Part shown: piece by piece, positions 1-7,750 of the stretch
How positions within the stretch are numbered: the stretch's first letter is position 1
Layout of the letters: each line of letters begins with the position of its first letter
Assembly (NCBI RefSeq): GCF_012844305.1
Contig: NZ_JABANE010000007.1
Coordinates: 1 to 64,000 of the forward strand
Reading direction: 5' to 3'
DNA length: 64,000 nucleotides
Origin: Flammeovirga aprica JL-4
Lineage (GTDB): Bacteria; Bacteroidota; Bacteroidia; Cytophagales; Flammeovirgaceae
Notes under the pieces: generated by a model
Database searches by the model: none
Seen by the model: the letters and a program-made list of their open reading frames with translations, nothing else
What the model was told of the DNA's origin: nothing
Made by a program: the position numbers and the translations under genes

Positions 1-153
1 ATTCATCACCATGTCAGTGATCAATATATCCAACGATATTTAGATGAATTTCATTTTCGATTTAATAGAAGGGTATATCGGAAAACAATTTTCAAAAAAT
101 TATTGGCACGGATGGTTTCTTCAATTCATGTCACCCAAAAACAGCTTTGTGAT
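1..153 (+). pseudogene. 3' end of an IS1595-family (ISXO2-like) transposase, cut by the window edge
   Basis: Frame 1 is open from the first base to a TGA at 151-153 and encodes about 50 residues. It contains the phrase HHHVSDQYIQRYLDEF followed by FRFNRR, which is the usual ending of ISXO2-like/IS1595 DDE transposases (family knowledge). The 5' part lies outside the window, so I cannot tell whether the element is intact. Just downstream, bases 161-175 read outward as GTTTATATACC. Its reverse complement, GGTATATAAAC, resembles a terminal inverted repeat, so the element may end near base 175. The other end is not visible, so this boundary is inference. The longer open frame from base 44 in another phase overlaps this tail and is not believed. 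Confidence 0.7.
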
Positions 154-190
154 TGGGCGACGTAAGTTTATATACCTATTTATTTTTTAC

Positions 191-394
191 ATGTATATTA
201 TTAAAGTAAAAGGCAAAGCCAAAATCCCGAACTACATTCAGCTAAGAGACGAAGATTTTGTTCTGATCGCATATTTCAGAGCGGACAGACCGTTGACAAA
301 ATTGGAGAAATATGGTCTTGAAGGCAAAGAAGAAGTTTTAAAAGAGGTAATTGAACAATTGCCTTTCGGGAAAATTCAAAAACTAGATATCTAA
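191..394 (+). CDS. Small conserved hypothetical protein upstream of an FtsE-like gene
   Basis: The frame is open from base 44, but the first 49 codons overlap the transposase tail and the probable end of the insertion sequence. The ATG at 191 gives a compact 67-residue protein beginning MYIIKVKGKAKIPNYIQ, and I chose it for that reason. It has no signal peptide or membrane segment. The middle reads RDEDFVLIAYFRADRP and the end PFGKIQKLDI. I recall similar roughly 70-residue proteins directly before ftsE-like ATPase genes in other Cytophagales, but I know of no function. The stop is one base before the ATG of the ATPase gene at 396, so the two are very probably translated from one transcript. 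Confidence 0.65.
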   Translation: MYIIKVKGKAKIPNYIQLRDEDFVLIAYFRADRPLTKLEKYGLEGKEEVLKEVIEQLPFGKIQKLDI

Positions 395-395
395 G

Positions 396-1100
396 ATGGA
401 TCAAATTGTTACTATCCGAGATGTGAAAGTTGTTTTTGAGGGTGCTGTCATTCTTAAGGACATCAATTTTGATATCGCTAGGGGTGAGTTTATTTATTTG
501 TTAGGAACGACAGGTAGTGGTAAATCCTCTCTTTTGCGTTTGTTGTACGCAGATTTGTACCCGACGGAAGGAGTAGTTAGAGTGAATAATTTTCAAGTGA
601 ATGAGCTTGATAAAAAAGATATCCCTTTCTTGCGCCGTTCTGTAGGTGTCATTTTCCAAGACTTCGAACTCTTGACGGACAGATCTGTAGAAGAGAACTT
701 ATTGTTTGTGATGAAAGCAACAGGTTGGAGTAATCAACAGAAAATGAACAATAAGGTGGATGAACTCTTGGAAAAAGTAAATCTTCCTCGCTTGACAAAA
801 GATAAGATGCCTCATCAGCTTTCTGGTGGTGAACAACAAAGAGTTGCAATTGCTAGAGCTTTGGTAAATGACCCTGATCTCATTATTGCTGACGAACCTA
901 CTGGTAACTTAGACCCTAAAGTATCAAGAGCAATTCTTGACCTATTTAAAGAAATAAATGAAAGTGGAACCAGTATCATAATGGCCACGCATCAGCATTC
1001 CTTTTTGAGGGTTAACCCTGAAAGAGCTTTAATATGCGAAGGTGGTAACATTAAAGATATCTCAAAAGAACAGGTTCAACAAAAACTAGACTTAACCTAA
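396..1100 (+). CDS. ftsE: FtsE-like ABC transporter ATP-binding protein
   Basis: This is a 234-residue ABC ATPase. Walker A is GTTGSGKSS at residues 37-45, the signature LSGGEQQR starts at residue 142, Walker B is LIIADEP with the following TGNLD loop, and the switch histidine sits in MATHQH. Length and motifs match FtsE, the cytoplasmic ATPase that works with membrane protein FtsX to control cell-wall hydrolases at division (family knowledge). No ftsX lies next to it here; in Bacteroidota the two genes are often apart. It follows the 67-residue protein by one base and is followed two bases later by the DUF983 gene, so the three probably form an operon. A LolD/MacB-type ATPase is the main alternative, but the DRSVEENL and TGNLDP context fits FtsE well. 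Confidence 0.8.
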   Translation: MDQIVTIRDVKVVFEGAVILKDINFDIARGEFIYLLGTTGSGKSSLLRLLYADLYPTEGVVRVNNFQVNELDKKDIPFLRRSVGVIFQDFELLTDRSVEENLLFVMKATGWSNQQKMNNKVDELLEKVNLPRLTKDKMPHQLSGGEQQRVAIARALVNDPDLIIADEPTGNLDPKVSRAILDLFKEINESGTSIIMATHQHSFLRVNPERALICEGGNIKDISKEQVQQKLDLT

Positions 1101-1102
1101 TT

Positions 1103-1474
1103 ATGAGTAAAAGTAAGCTTCAAGCCATTGTACAAAAGAAATGTCCTCAATGCAGAGAAGGAGATCTTTTTACAAATTCAGCTTTATCTCTCAAATTCAA
1201 TCAAATCAATTATAGATGTACCAAATGCAACGCCAACCTTGAGCCTGAAACAGGTTTTTATTATGGTGCTATGTATGTAAGTTACGGTATTAATACTGCT
1301 CTTATGTTTGTGATGCTTGTGATCACTGCGGTTTTAATTAAGCCAGAAGACACAATCACTTATATCATTATGGCTGTAATTCCTATGATTGTATTATTAC
1401 CCTTTACATTCCGACTTTCTAGGTCAATTTACCTTCATCTCTTTGGAGGAATTGATTATAAAGGAAAAGCATAA
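1103..1474 (+). CDS. DUF983 family membrane protein
   Basis: The 123-residue protein has an N-terminal CPQCREGDLF and a second YRCTKCNANLEPETGFYYGAMY, two CxxC pairs that look like a small zinc ribbon. Two hydrophobic segments follow (about residues 55-80 and 85-105). This arrangement is typical of DUF983, a Bacteroidota and proteobacterial family of unknown function. It is the last gene of the small operon with the FtsE-like ATPase and ends at a strong hairpin. No substrate or partner can be read from the sequence. Confidence 0.85.
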   Translation: MSKSKLQAIVQKKCPQCREGDLFTNSALSLKFNQINYRCTKCNANLEPETGFYYGAMYVSYGINTALMFVMLVITAVLIKPEDTITYIIMAVIPMIVLLPFTFRLSRSIYLHLFGGIDYKGKA

Positions 1475-1515
1475 AAAATGCTCCATTGTAGCTTCTGACT
1501 ATAATGGAGCATTTT
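1475..1515. terminator. Bidirectional terminator between convergent genes
   Basis: AAAATGCTCCATT at 1475-1487 pairs perfectly with AATGGAGCATTTT at 1503-1515, and the stem extends three more pairs inward. A T-run follows on the plus strand (1512-1524) and an A-run precedes it (1473-1478), so it can end both the DUF983 operon and the convergent sortilin-type gene. Confidence 0.85.
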
Positions 1516-1536
1516 CTTTTTTTATTGAATTTCCTC

Positions 1537-4449
1537 TTAAGGAATCTTCTTTTTCTTTACTCTTTTATAAGGTGCTTTTTTCTCATTTACCTTTAAAGTA
1601 CTTTCTGCTTTTTCACCTCCCATTGATACAGTAACGGTATAAACACCTGGCTTAAGGTAATTCACTTTATTGTCCGTTTCCTTTAATTCAACTTCCAACG
1701 CTTTTTCCAAAACCTTCCTGTTTTTTGCATCTATTGAAAGATTGTAATCAAGATAATTCAGGCCTTTTTCTACATCCACTGAATAAGTCTTTAGCGTTTT
1801 TCCTTCACAGGAGATCTTAATTTCAACCGTTCCTTTTTTATGATTGAAAACAGGAATTTGAACTGTACTTTCAATAGGTTCTCCCCATTCAAAGTAGCCT
1901 TCAATCATTCCCCATTTAGGGTTTTCTGTGATTTCATCTATAGCAAAAACTTTTAATGTAGTTTCAAAATCTTCCTTTTTAAAGTTTTGACTAATAGAAA
2001 GATCTCCAACATAAATTGCTCTACCATGAGTACCTACGACAATTTCGTTATCTCTTGGATGAACTACTAAATCATGAACAGCAACATTGGGTAGGTTGCC
2101 TAATGTCATAAATGAAGAACCCTTATCGTAAGAGACATAAAGTCCATTGTCAGTTCCTACATAAAGTACATCGTTGTTATTGGGGTCTTCTTTTACAACA
2201 TTGATAGGTTCTAGTGGTAAATCACTTCCAAGTTTTGTCCAAGTCTGTCCTCTATCTTTAGAAGCGTAGAGGTAAGCATTAAAATCATCATTTCTATATC
2301 CATTTAAAGCAACAATGACAGTATTTAAATCATGCTTTGAAGCAATTATTCTACTTACCCATAAACCTTCAGGCAAGCCTTTAGAAATATCTTTCCATGA
2401 AGCACCAACATTTTCAGATAGGAATACTTTGCCATCATCAGAACCAGTATAAATTAAACCAAACTGAATAGGGGATTCTGAAATACTTGTCAATGTTCCA
2501 TAAGGTACATTTCCTTTTATTCCTTTATTTGTCAAATCACCTGAAAGAGCTTCAAACTTTTCTCCTTTATTTAGTGATCTGTGAAAACGATTTGATCCAA
2601 AGTAAACGATATCTTCATTATGAGTGGAAACTTGAAGAGGGGACTGCCAGTTCCAGCGTAGAGGCTTTTCACTTAAATCATGCTTTGGAGTAATGTATTT
2701 CTCAACGCCTTTTTTCGTATTGATTCTATAATAGTTTCCAAATTGATAACCAGTATAAACCGTTTCATTATCTCTAGTATCCACACCGATTTGCATACCA
2801 TCACCACCCATGATTTCTTGGAATGGATATTTTCCTGAGTTTTGCCAGCCTCTATCAATTTTAGATTTAGAAGAACCTACCCAAACGCCATTATCCTGAA
2901 GACCGCCATAGATATTATAAGGTTCTGCCATATCCACGTTTACAGCGTAGAATTGTCCCACAGGTATTGAATTTGCCTTGAAATAAGTATCACCTCCATC
3001 ATAAGAGATGTTGACGCCTCCGTCATTTCCTAAAACAATGTGTTCTTGGTTTTTAGGATTAATCCATAAAGCATGATGATCAACGTGAACGTTAGGATCT
3101 CCTTTGTCTTTCCAAGTTTTACCGCCATCCGTTGATTTTAATACAGGAACACCAAGAATGTATAACGTTTGATCATCTTGAGGACTCACACGGATATTCC
3201 CAAAATAGTAACCAAATGTATATACCACTCTATCTAAATGATTGCTATGTGTCTTTTTCCAAGTTTTACCGCCATCTTTAGATTGATATACTTCTGCACC
3301 TTTTATCTCTGTATTAAATAGATCATCTTCAGCATCACCTAAGTATTCAACTAAGACAATCGGATTATATTTTCCTTTCTTGATATCCTTTTTAATTGAT
3401 TCTGCTGAATAAGCTTTAGGGAAATTATAGTGATCTAGATATTTATTGATGTTTTCGTCAGTCTGATTCAGAAAGTCGTCAGAAGACATGTTTTTTAACT
3501 GAGTTCTTGTCAGCGGTAACTCTTCTTTCTTCTTTTGTTCCTCTTTCGGGTCTTGATTATCAAGGAAAGCATACAACATGTTAGAATCTTGATGCGAAAT
3601 AGCAAGGCCAATTCTACCTACACCATCTGTTACAGGGAAAGCAGATTTTTTTGTAGTGATTCTATTCCATGTGTCTCCTCCGTCAATCGACTTATAAATT
3701 CCAGACTCTTTGCCTGAAGCTTTGAAATCCCAAGCCTTACGTGTTCTTTCCCAAGCTGAAGCATAGAGTACTTGGGGATTTTTAGGGTCAATAATTATAT
3801 CTATAACACCTGTGCTATCAGAAATAAATAAGGTCTTCTTCCAAGTCGTACCTCCATCTACTGATTTATAAACCCCTCTATTCTCATCCTTAGAATATAA
3901 GTTACCAATAGATGCTACCCAAAGCGTATTTTCTTCTGTAGGGTGTAATACGATACGACCAATGTGCTGTGTGTTTTCAAGACCAGCATGTTTCCAAGTT
4001 TTACCATGATCATCTGATTTGTACAAACCAAGGCCAGCGTAACTTGAACGGCTTGAATTATTTTCTCCAGTTCCAACCCATATTGTCTTTTGAGGTGAAC
4101 TCCAATTGACAGCAATATCACCAATTGTCATAGTTGCTTCCTGATCAAAAATAGGAGAGAAGTCTACTCCGGAAGTTGTAGTATGCCACAAGCCACTAGA
4201 TGCATATGCTGCATAAAACTCTTTAGGGTTGTCTGGATTAACATCAACATCCGTTACACGGCCACTCATAACCGTTGGACCAACATTTCTGAATGGGATA
4301 TTCTTTAGAAATGACTTTTCATTAAGTTGTTCATGTTTGTCGAAATGTGGAAGTCTGCTCGTATTCGAGTCTTGAGCTTTTGCAGTAAAAGAATTGGTGA
4401 GTACTACAAATAAGCTCAGTATTAAACTCAGCGTATAAGTTCTTTTCAT
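1537..4449 (-). CDS. Sortilin/VPS10-type BNR-repeat secreted protein
   Basis: This 970-residue protein starts with a signal peptide (MKRTYTLSLILSLFVVLTNS, cleavage near AKA-QD). It is built of many BNR/Asp-box repeats of the S-x-D-x-G-x-TW form, for example SDDHGKTW, SVDGGTTW, SIDGGDTW, SKDGGKTW and SKDRGQTW, as in ten-bladed sortilin/VPS10 propellers. Proteins of this layout are annotated in Bacteroidota as VPS10 or 'glycosyl hydrolase' proteins, but I see no catalytic evidence and would not assign hydrolase activity. The last 140 residues form a separate beta-rich part (EVELKETDNKVNYLKPGVYTV). It lacks a clear type IX sorting tail and ends in a lysine-rich RVKKKKIP. The start is the only ATG with a good signal peptide. 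Expression appears monocistronic. Confidence 0.85.
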   Translation of the reverse strand: MKRTYTLSLILSLFVVLTNSFTAKAQDSNTSRLPHFDKHEQLNEKSFLKNIPFRNVGPTVMSGRVTDVDVNPDNPKEFYAAYASSGLWHTTTSGVDFSPIFDQEATMTIGDIAVNWSSPQKTIWVGTGENNSSRSSYAGLGLYKSDDHGKTWKHAGLENTQHIGRIVLHPTEENTLWVASIGNLYSKDENRGVYKSVDGGTTWKKTLFISDSTGVIDIIIDPKNPQVLYASAWERTRKAWDFKASGKESGIYKSIDGGDTWNRITTKKSAFPVTDGVGRIGLAISHQDSNMLYAFLDNQDPKEEQKKKEELPLTRTQLKNMSSDDFLNQTDENINKYLDHYNFPKAYSAESIKKDIKKGKYNPIVLVEYLGDAEDDLFNTEIKGAEVYQSKDGGKTWKKTHSNHLDRVVYTFGYYFGNIRVSPQDDQTLYILGVPVLKSTDGGKTWKDKGDPNVHVDHHALWINPKNQEHIVLGNDGGVNISYDGGDTYFKANSIPVGQFYAVNVDMAEPYNIYGGLQDNGVWVGSSKSKIDRGWQNSGKYPFQEIMGGDGMQIGVDTRDNETVYTGYQFGNYYRINTKKGVEKYITPKHDLSEKPLRWNWQSPLQVSTHNEDIVYFGSNRFHRSLNKGEKFEALSGDLTNKGIKGNVPYGTLTSISESPIQFGLIYTGSDDGKVFLSENVGASWKDISKGLPEGLWVSRIIASKHDLNTVIVALNGYRNDDFNAYLYASKDRGQTWTKLGSDLPLEPINVVKEDPNNNDVLYVGTDNGLYVSYDKGSSFMTLGNLPNVAVHDLVVHPRDNEIVVGTHGRAIYVGDLSISQNFKKEDFETTLKVFAIDEITENPKWGMIEGYFEWGEPIESTVQIPVFNHKKGTVEIKISCEGKTLKTYSVDVEKGLNYLDYNLSIDAKNRKVLEKALEVELKETDNKVNYLKPGVYTVTVSMGGEKAESTLKVNEKKAPYKRVKKKKIP

Positions 4450-4476
4450 GTTTATTTATTAATTGAATTGTTATAG

Positions 4477-4532
4477 ATACAAGAACGGAAGAAAACAGAT
4501 AAAATGTCCGTTCACTTTTGTCCTAGTACTTA
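4477..4532. repeat. Short inverted-repeat element, core-less member of a dispersed family
   Basis: The right half (TGTCCGTTCACTTTTGTCC then TAGTACTT) matches the right end of the element at 46791-46951 (TGTCAGTTTACTTCTGTTT then TAGTACTT). The left half, GATACAAGAACGGAAGAAAA, matches that element's left end imperfectly. The central core found in the longer copies is missing. It lies upstream of the sortilin-type gene and downstream of the FadL-like gene. Confidence 0.5.
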
Positions 4533-4579
4533 CTATAAATATAGTAGAATATTATGAGTACAATTCAAGAAAATAAGAA

Positions 4580-5977
4580 TTATAGCTGTGTTCTGTCTTT
4601 GAAATGATAAGTAATACCAAAAATTAGATTAAACTGAAGGTAAGTAGTTTCAGTATTATGTTTTCTATCATATAATTCTTCGTATGGCCTTGCTGTTAAG
4701 TTGGTGATTTGTGTGTCGTTTTCAGAAAATCCCATATCACAAACCAAACCGCCTATAATATTAAACCTAGACCCAAACCATTCGAAACCTGCTGACAAGT
4801 GATAAAGATCCCAATAGTCAAAAGACAAACGATTATCTTTGATCGGGTCAATGTCTTCAAAATCTAAAAAGTTGAAATCCGTTCTGAAGCCTGTTAAAAT
4901 GTTCACATCCTCCACAATTCTATGCTTGAAACCTACAGCAAAATTTACGATGGGTTTGTTGGCTACAAAGTATTGGCTAAAAGTATCATCATTTGAAGAG
5001 AAAATTGATTTCTCTGGCTTTAACTCTAGAATCCCATATTTTTTCACTTTACCAAAAACACCTATTCGAGCTGAATATTCTGTTTTGGGAGTTGTATAAC
5101 CAAGGTTTAACTCAGCTGTAACAGGTAATTTATAATTTGAATATACCCTTTCTTGATCACTAATTTCTTTCAGTACATTACCAGAATTATCTAGTGTTTC
5201 AATGATTCTCCTCGAATTAGATCTTGATAAAAAGGGAAGGTTAATGTCGGCAGTTTCAAAATTGAAACCAATATTCAAACGGTCGTTGTAATGCCATGCA
5301 ATACCAATTTTCCACAAAAGAGAAACCTGATTGAATCTTAGATTTTTATAATCATTACTGTAGTTAGTAATAGTGTTATTCCTAGACCATGTTTCATTAG
5401 TGTTATTAGTCAGTTCAGATCCTTTTATATCTATGAAGTGTGTGACACCTATACCTACAGATTCACTTATTCGGTAAGTTGTGCCGATAGCAATACGGTC
5501 ATTTCTCAATTGACTTTTATAATTGAAATAACCTTCATAATAATCATTAGTATTCGGTATTTGCCCTTGATTTGAGCTCGTATATTCTCTTTTACTATTC
5601 AATAAATTAATGATCGCATAAGTAACCTTAAAATGTCTTTTCTTCAAATTAAAAGCAGTACCCGCAATCATCTGAGGTTTTGTTTCAAATTGATTCCCTT
5701 TTAAGTCAATACCTTGACCTGCACCATTTTGTATGTTAAAAAAAGTATAACTTAAAAGATCTGAAGTAAAGGATACGTTGGGGGTTTCTGTAAAGGCTAA
5801 TGCACCAGGATTGTAAAAAATAGCACTGTTATCAGTTGCACCTGAAGCGAGTGAACCTCCCAATAAATTACCATTGGCACCTTGTTGTTGTTGCCAGTAA
5901 AAGTTACCCTGTCCCATTACCGATGAGATAGAAGTAGTCAGAATAAACAGCAGGAAAAAAATATAGATACGGAGCAT
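4580..5977 (-). CDS. OmpP1/FadL-like outer-membrane protein
   Basis: The 465-residue protein has a signal peptide ending near SVMGQ-GN. Mature residues begin FYWQQQQGANGNLLGGSL and then ATDNSAIFYNPGALAF, the opening that marks Bacteroidota OmpP1/FadL/TodX-like barrels (x-x-SAxxxNPGALA). The rest alternates polar and aromatic residues as expected for about 14 strands and ends in an aromatic-rich last strand (FNLIFGITYHFKDRTQL). FadL proteins carry hydrophobic compounds across the outer membrane; the substrate here is unknown. The gltA terminator lies only 31 bases upstream of the ATG, so the promoter of this gene must overlap that hairpin or the gene relies on read-through from gltA. Confidence 0.75.
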   Translation of the reverse strand: MLRIYIFFLLFILTTSISSVMGQGNFYWQQQQGANGNLLGGSLASGATDNSAIFYNPGALAFTETPNVSFTSDLLSYTFFNIQNGAGQGIDLKGNQFETKPQMIAGTAFNLKKRHFKVTYAIINLLNSKREYTSSNQGQIPNTNDYYEGYFNYKSQLRNDRIAIGTTYRISESVGIGVTHFIDIKGSELTNNTNETWSRNNTITNYSNDYKNLRFNQVSLLWKIGIAWHYNDRLNIGFNFETADINLPFLSRSNSRRIIETLDNSGNVLKEISDQERVYSNYKLPVTAELNLGYTTPKTEYSARIGVFGKVKKYGILELKPEKSIFSSNDDTFSQYFVANKPIVNFAVGFKHRIVEDVNILTGFRTDFNFLDFEDIDPIKDNRLSFDYWDLYHLSAGFEWFGSRFNIIGGLVCDMGFSENDTQITNLTARPYEELYDRKHNTETTYLQFNLIFGITYHFKDRTQL

Positions 5978-6008
5978 GGATCAAAAATAAAAGAAAAAGT
6001 ACAGAAAA

Positions 6009-6034
6009 AAAAGCCATCAATTCTGATGGCTTTT
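6009..6034 (-). terminator. Terminator downstream of citrate synthase
   Basis: AAAAGCCATCA and TGATGGCTTTT form a perfect 11-bp stem with an ATTC loop. On the minus strand it is followed by a run of eight T. It ends the gltA transcript just before the FadL-like gene. Confidence 0.85.
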
Positions 6035-6058
6035 CTGAAAGTAAAGTTACTTCCTTTA

Positions 6059-7393
6059 TTATTTTGTAGGATAAGGTCTTGCAACTGCACCAGTATAAAC
6101 CTGACGAGGACGAGAGATAGGTTGTCCTAAGTTTCTTGACTCTTTCCATTGTGCAATCCAACCTGGAAGACGACCCAATGCAAACAATACTGTAAACATT
6201 TCTGTAGGGAAGCCCATTGCTTTGTAAATAATTCCAGAATAGAAATCCACGTTTGGATATAATTTTCTTTGTTGGAAGTATTCGTCGTTCAATGCTTTTT
6301 CTTCTAAACCTTTAGCGATCTCAAGAAGTGGATCATTGATACCTAATTTATCAAGTACTGCATCTGCGTGCTTCTTAATGATCTTCGCTCTTGGGTCGAA
6401 GTTTTTATATACTCTATGACCGAATCCCATCAAACGGAATGGATCATTAGGATCTTTTGCTTTTGCAATAAATTTATCAACATCACCACCGTTAGCGTGG
6501 ATGTCTTCTAACATCTCAATTACAGCTTGGTTAGCACCACCGTGAAGAGGACCCCAAAGTGCATTGATACCTGCAGAGATAGCAACATATAATGAAGCTT
6601 GTGATGAACCTACAACTCTTACTGTAGCAGCTGAACAGTTTTGCTCGTGATCTGCGTGTAAGATTAATAGTTTATCTAAAGCGTCTACTAATACTGGATC
6701 GATATCGTAATCCTCAACTGGCAAGCCGAACATCATTTTCATGAAGTTTTCGATATAGCTTAACTTGTTTTCAGGATACATCAATGGGTGACCAACACTT
6801 TTCTTGTATACCCATGAAGCCAAAGTAGGAAGCTTAGCAATCAATCTGTGGATTGTTAAATCTACCATTTCGTGATCTCTATTCGGATCTAATGATTCTG
6901 GGTGGAAAGCTGTCAATGAAGTTACCAATGAAGATAAAACGCCCATAGGGTGAGCATCTGCAGGGAAACCATCAAAGATCTTTCTTACGTTTTCGTGTAC
7001 TAATGTGTGGCGAGAAACGTCTGATTTGAACTTGTCGAATTCTTGGGCAGTGGGTAATTCTCCATTAATCAATAAATATGCAACTTCAGAGAAAGTAGAA
7101 TGCTCACAAAGGTCTTCAATAGAATAACCTCTATATCTTAAAATACCTTTTTCTCCATCAAGGAAAGTAATATCACTTGTTGTAGAACCCGTGTTTTTGA
7201 ATCCTACATCCAAAGTGATTAATCCACTTTGAGCACGAAGCTTACTGATGTCAACACCAATTTCTTCTTCTGAACCTTTTACAACTGGTAATTCGTAAGT
7301 GTTACCAGCATATGTTAATTGCGCTGTCTTTTCATCCATGTTTTTGTCGGAATTTGTTTGAGGTTTGTTGTGGTCAAGTTCTACTTCTTGCAT
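6059..7393 (-). CDS. gltA: Citrate synthase
   Basis: Condenses acetyl-CoA and oxaloacetate to citrate in the TCA cycle. The 444-residue sequence carries the hexameric type II hallmarks: RYRGYSIEDL, LILHADHEQNCSAATVR, WGPLHGGANQAVIEML with the active-site His of LHGGAN, and GFGHRVYKNFDPRA with the second catalytic His, followed by the Asp region DFYSGIIYKAMGFP. The N-terminal 30 residues (QTNSDKNMDEKTAQLTYAG) are a short extension before the usual beta domain, as in other Bacteroidota. It has a candidate promoter upstream and its own terminator, so it is probably monocistronic. sucC, another TCA enzyme, lies 3 kb away but on the other strand. Confidence 0.97.
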   Translation of the reverse strand: MQEVELDHNKPQTNSDKNMDEKTAQLTYAGNTYELPVVKGSEEEIGVDISKLRAQSGLITLDVGFKNTGSTTSDITFLDGEKGILRYRGYSIEDLCEHSTFSEVAYLLINGELPTAQEFDKFKSDVSRHTLVHENVRKIFDGFPADAHPMGVLSSLVTSLTAFHPESLDPNRDHEMVDLTIHRLIAKLPTLASWVYKKSVGHPLMYPENKLSYIENFMKMMFGLPVEDYDIDPVLVDALDKLLILHADHEQNCSAATVRVVGSSQASLYVAISAGINALWGPLHGGANQAVIEMLEDIHANGGDVDKFIAKAKDPNDPFRLMGFGHRVYKNFDPRAKIIKKHADAVLDKLGINDPLLEIAKGLEEKALNDEYFQQRKLYPNVDFYSGIIYKAMGFPTEMFTVLFALGRLPGWIAQWKESRNLGQPISRPRQVYTGAVARPYPTK

Positions 7394-7750
7394 AACTAAA
7401 AAGTGTTAATTATTCTTTATTTTCGCACGTGTTTTATTTCCAAAACCGATTGCTACTCGTTTTGAATGCCTAAATATATTTCAGATTTTACGTTTTTGCA
7501 AAAAAACAGGGGTAATTCAATCGATATATGCGCTAAAAACGCTAAAAATCAGAAGAATTTATTTTTTTTATATTTAAATGACCTAAATCATTAAAAAATG
7601 GTAATTTGAAGTAAAATCCCTCTAAAAAAAATAAAAACGTAAAATTCTTTGATCTTTATTCAAGTTTGTAATAAGTTGTTTCGCGCGGGAGATATTACCA
7701 TTTATCATTCTGCTGTTTTTAAGAATTAATAGAGATTATTATTTATATAT
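7394..7750. other. Divergent intergenic region between gltA and topA
   Basis: These 357 bases are AT-rich and hold no credible gene. They contain the candidate gltA promoter (7471-7502) and the short direct repeat GCGCTAAAAACGCTAAAAA near 7530. No clear topA promoter match was found; topA begins at an ATG preceded by an AT-only stretch with no Shine-Dalgarno. Confidence 0.6.
7471..7502 (-). promoter_or_regulatory. Candidate gltA promoter
   Basis: On the minus strand TTTG (7502-7499) is followed after 20 bases by TATATTTA (7478-7471). This fits the Bacteroidota pattern TTTG - about 19 bases - TAnnTTTG with one mismatch. The ATG is 78 bases downstream. The assignment is by pattern only. Confidence 0.35.

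Noticed and set aside
44-190. Upstream extension of the small protein gene (116-residue version)
   Set aside because: It overlaps the transposase tail in another frame and crosses the likely insertion-sequence end; the ATG at 191 gives a compact, patterned protein.
1389-1634. 81-residue plus-strand frame over the convergent terminator
   Set aside because: It covers the hairpin and the end of the sortilin-type gene on the opposite strand; composition is Phe/Leu-rich as expected from AT-rich noncoding DNA.
5904-6161. 85-residue minus-strand frame spanning the gltA 3' end
   Set aside because: It overlaps gltA, the terminator and the FadL-like start, in another phase, with no recognisable features.
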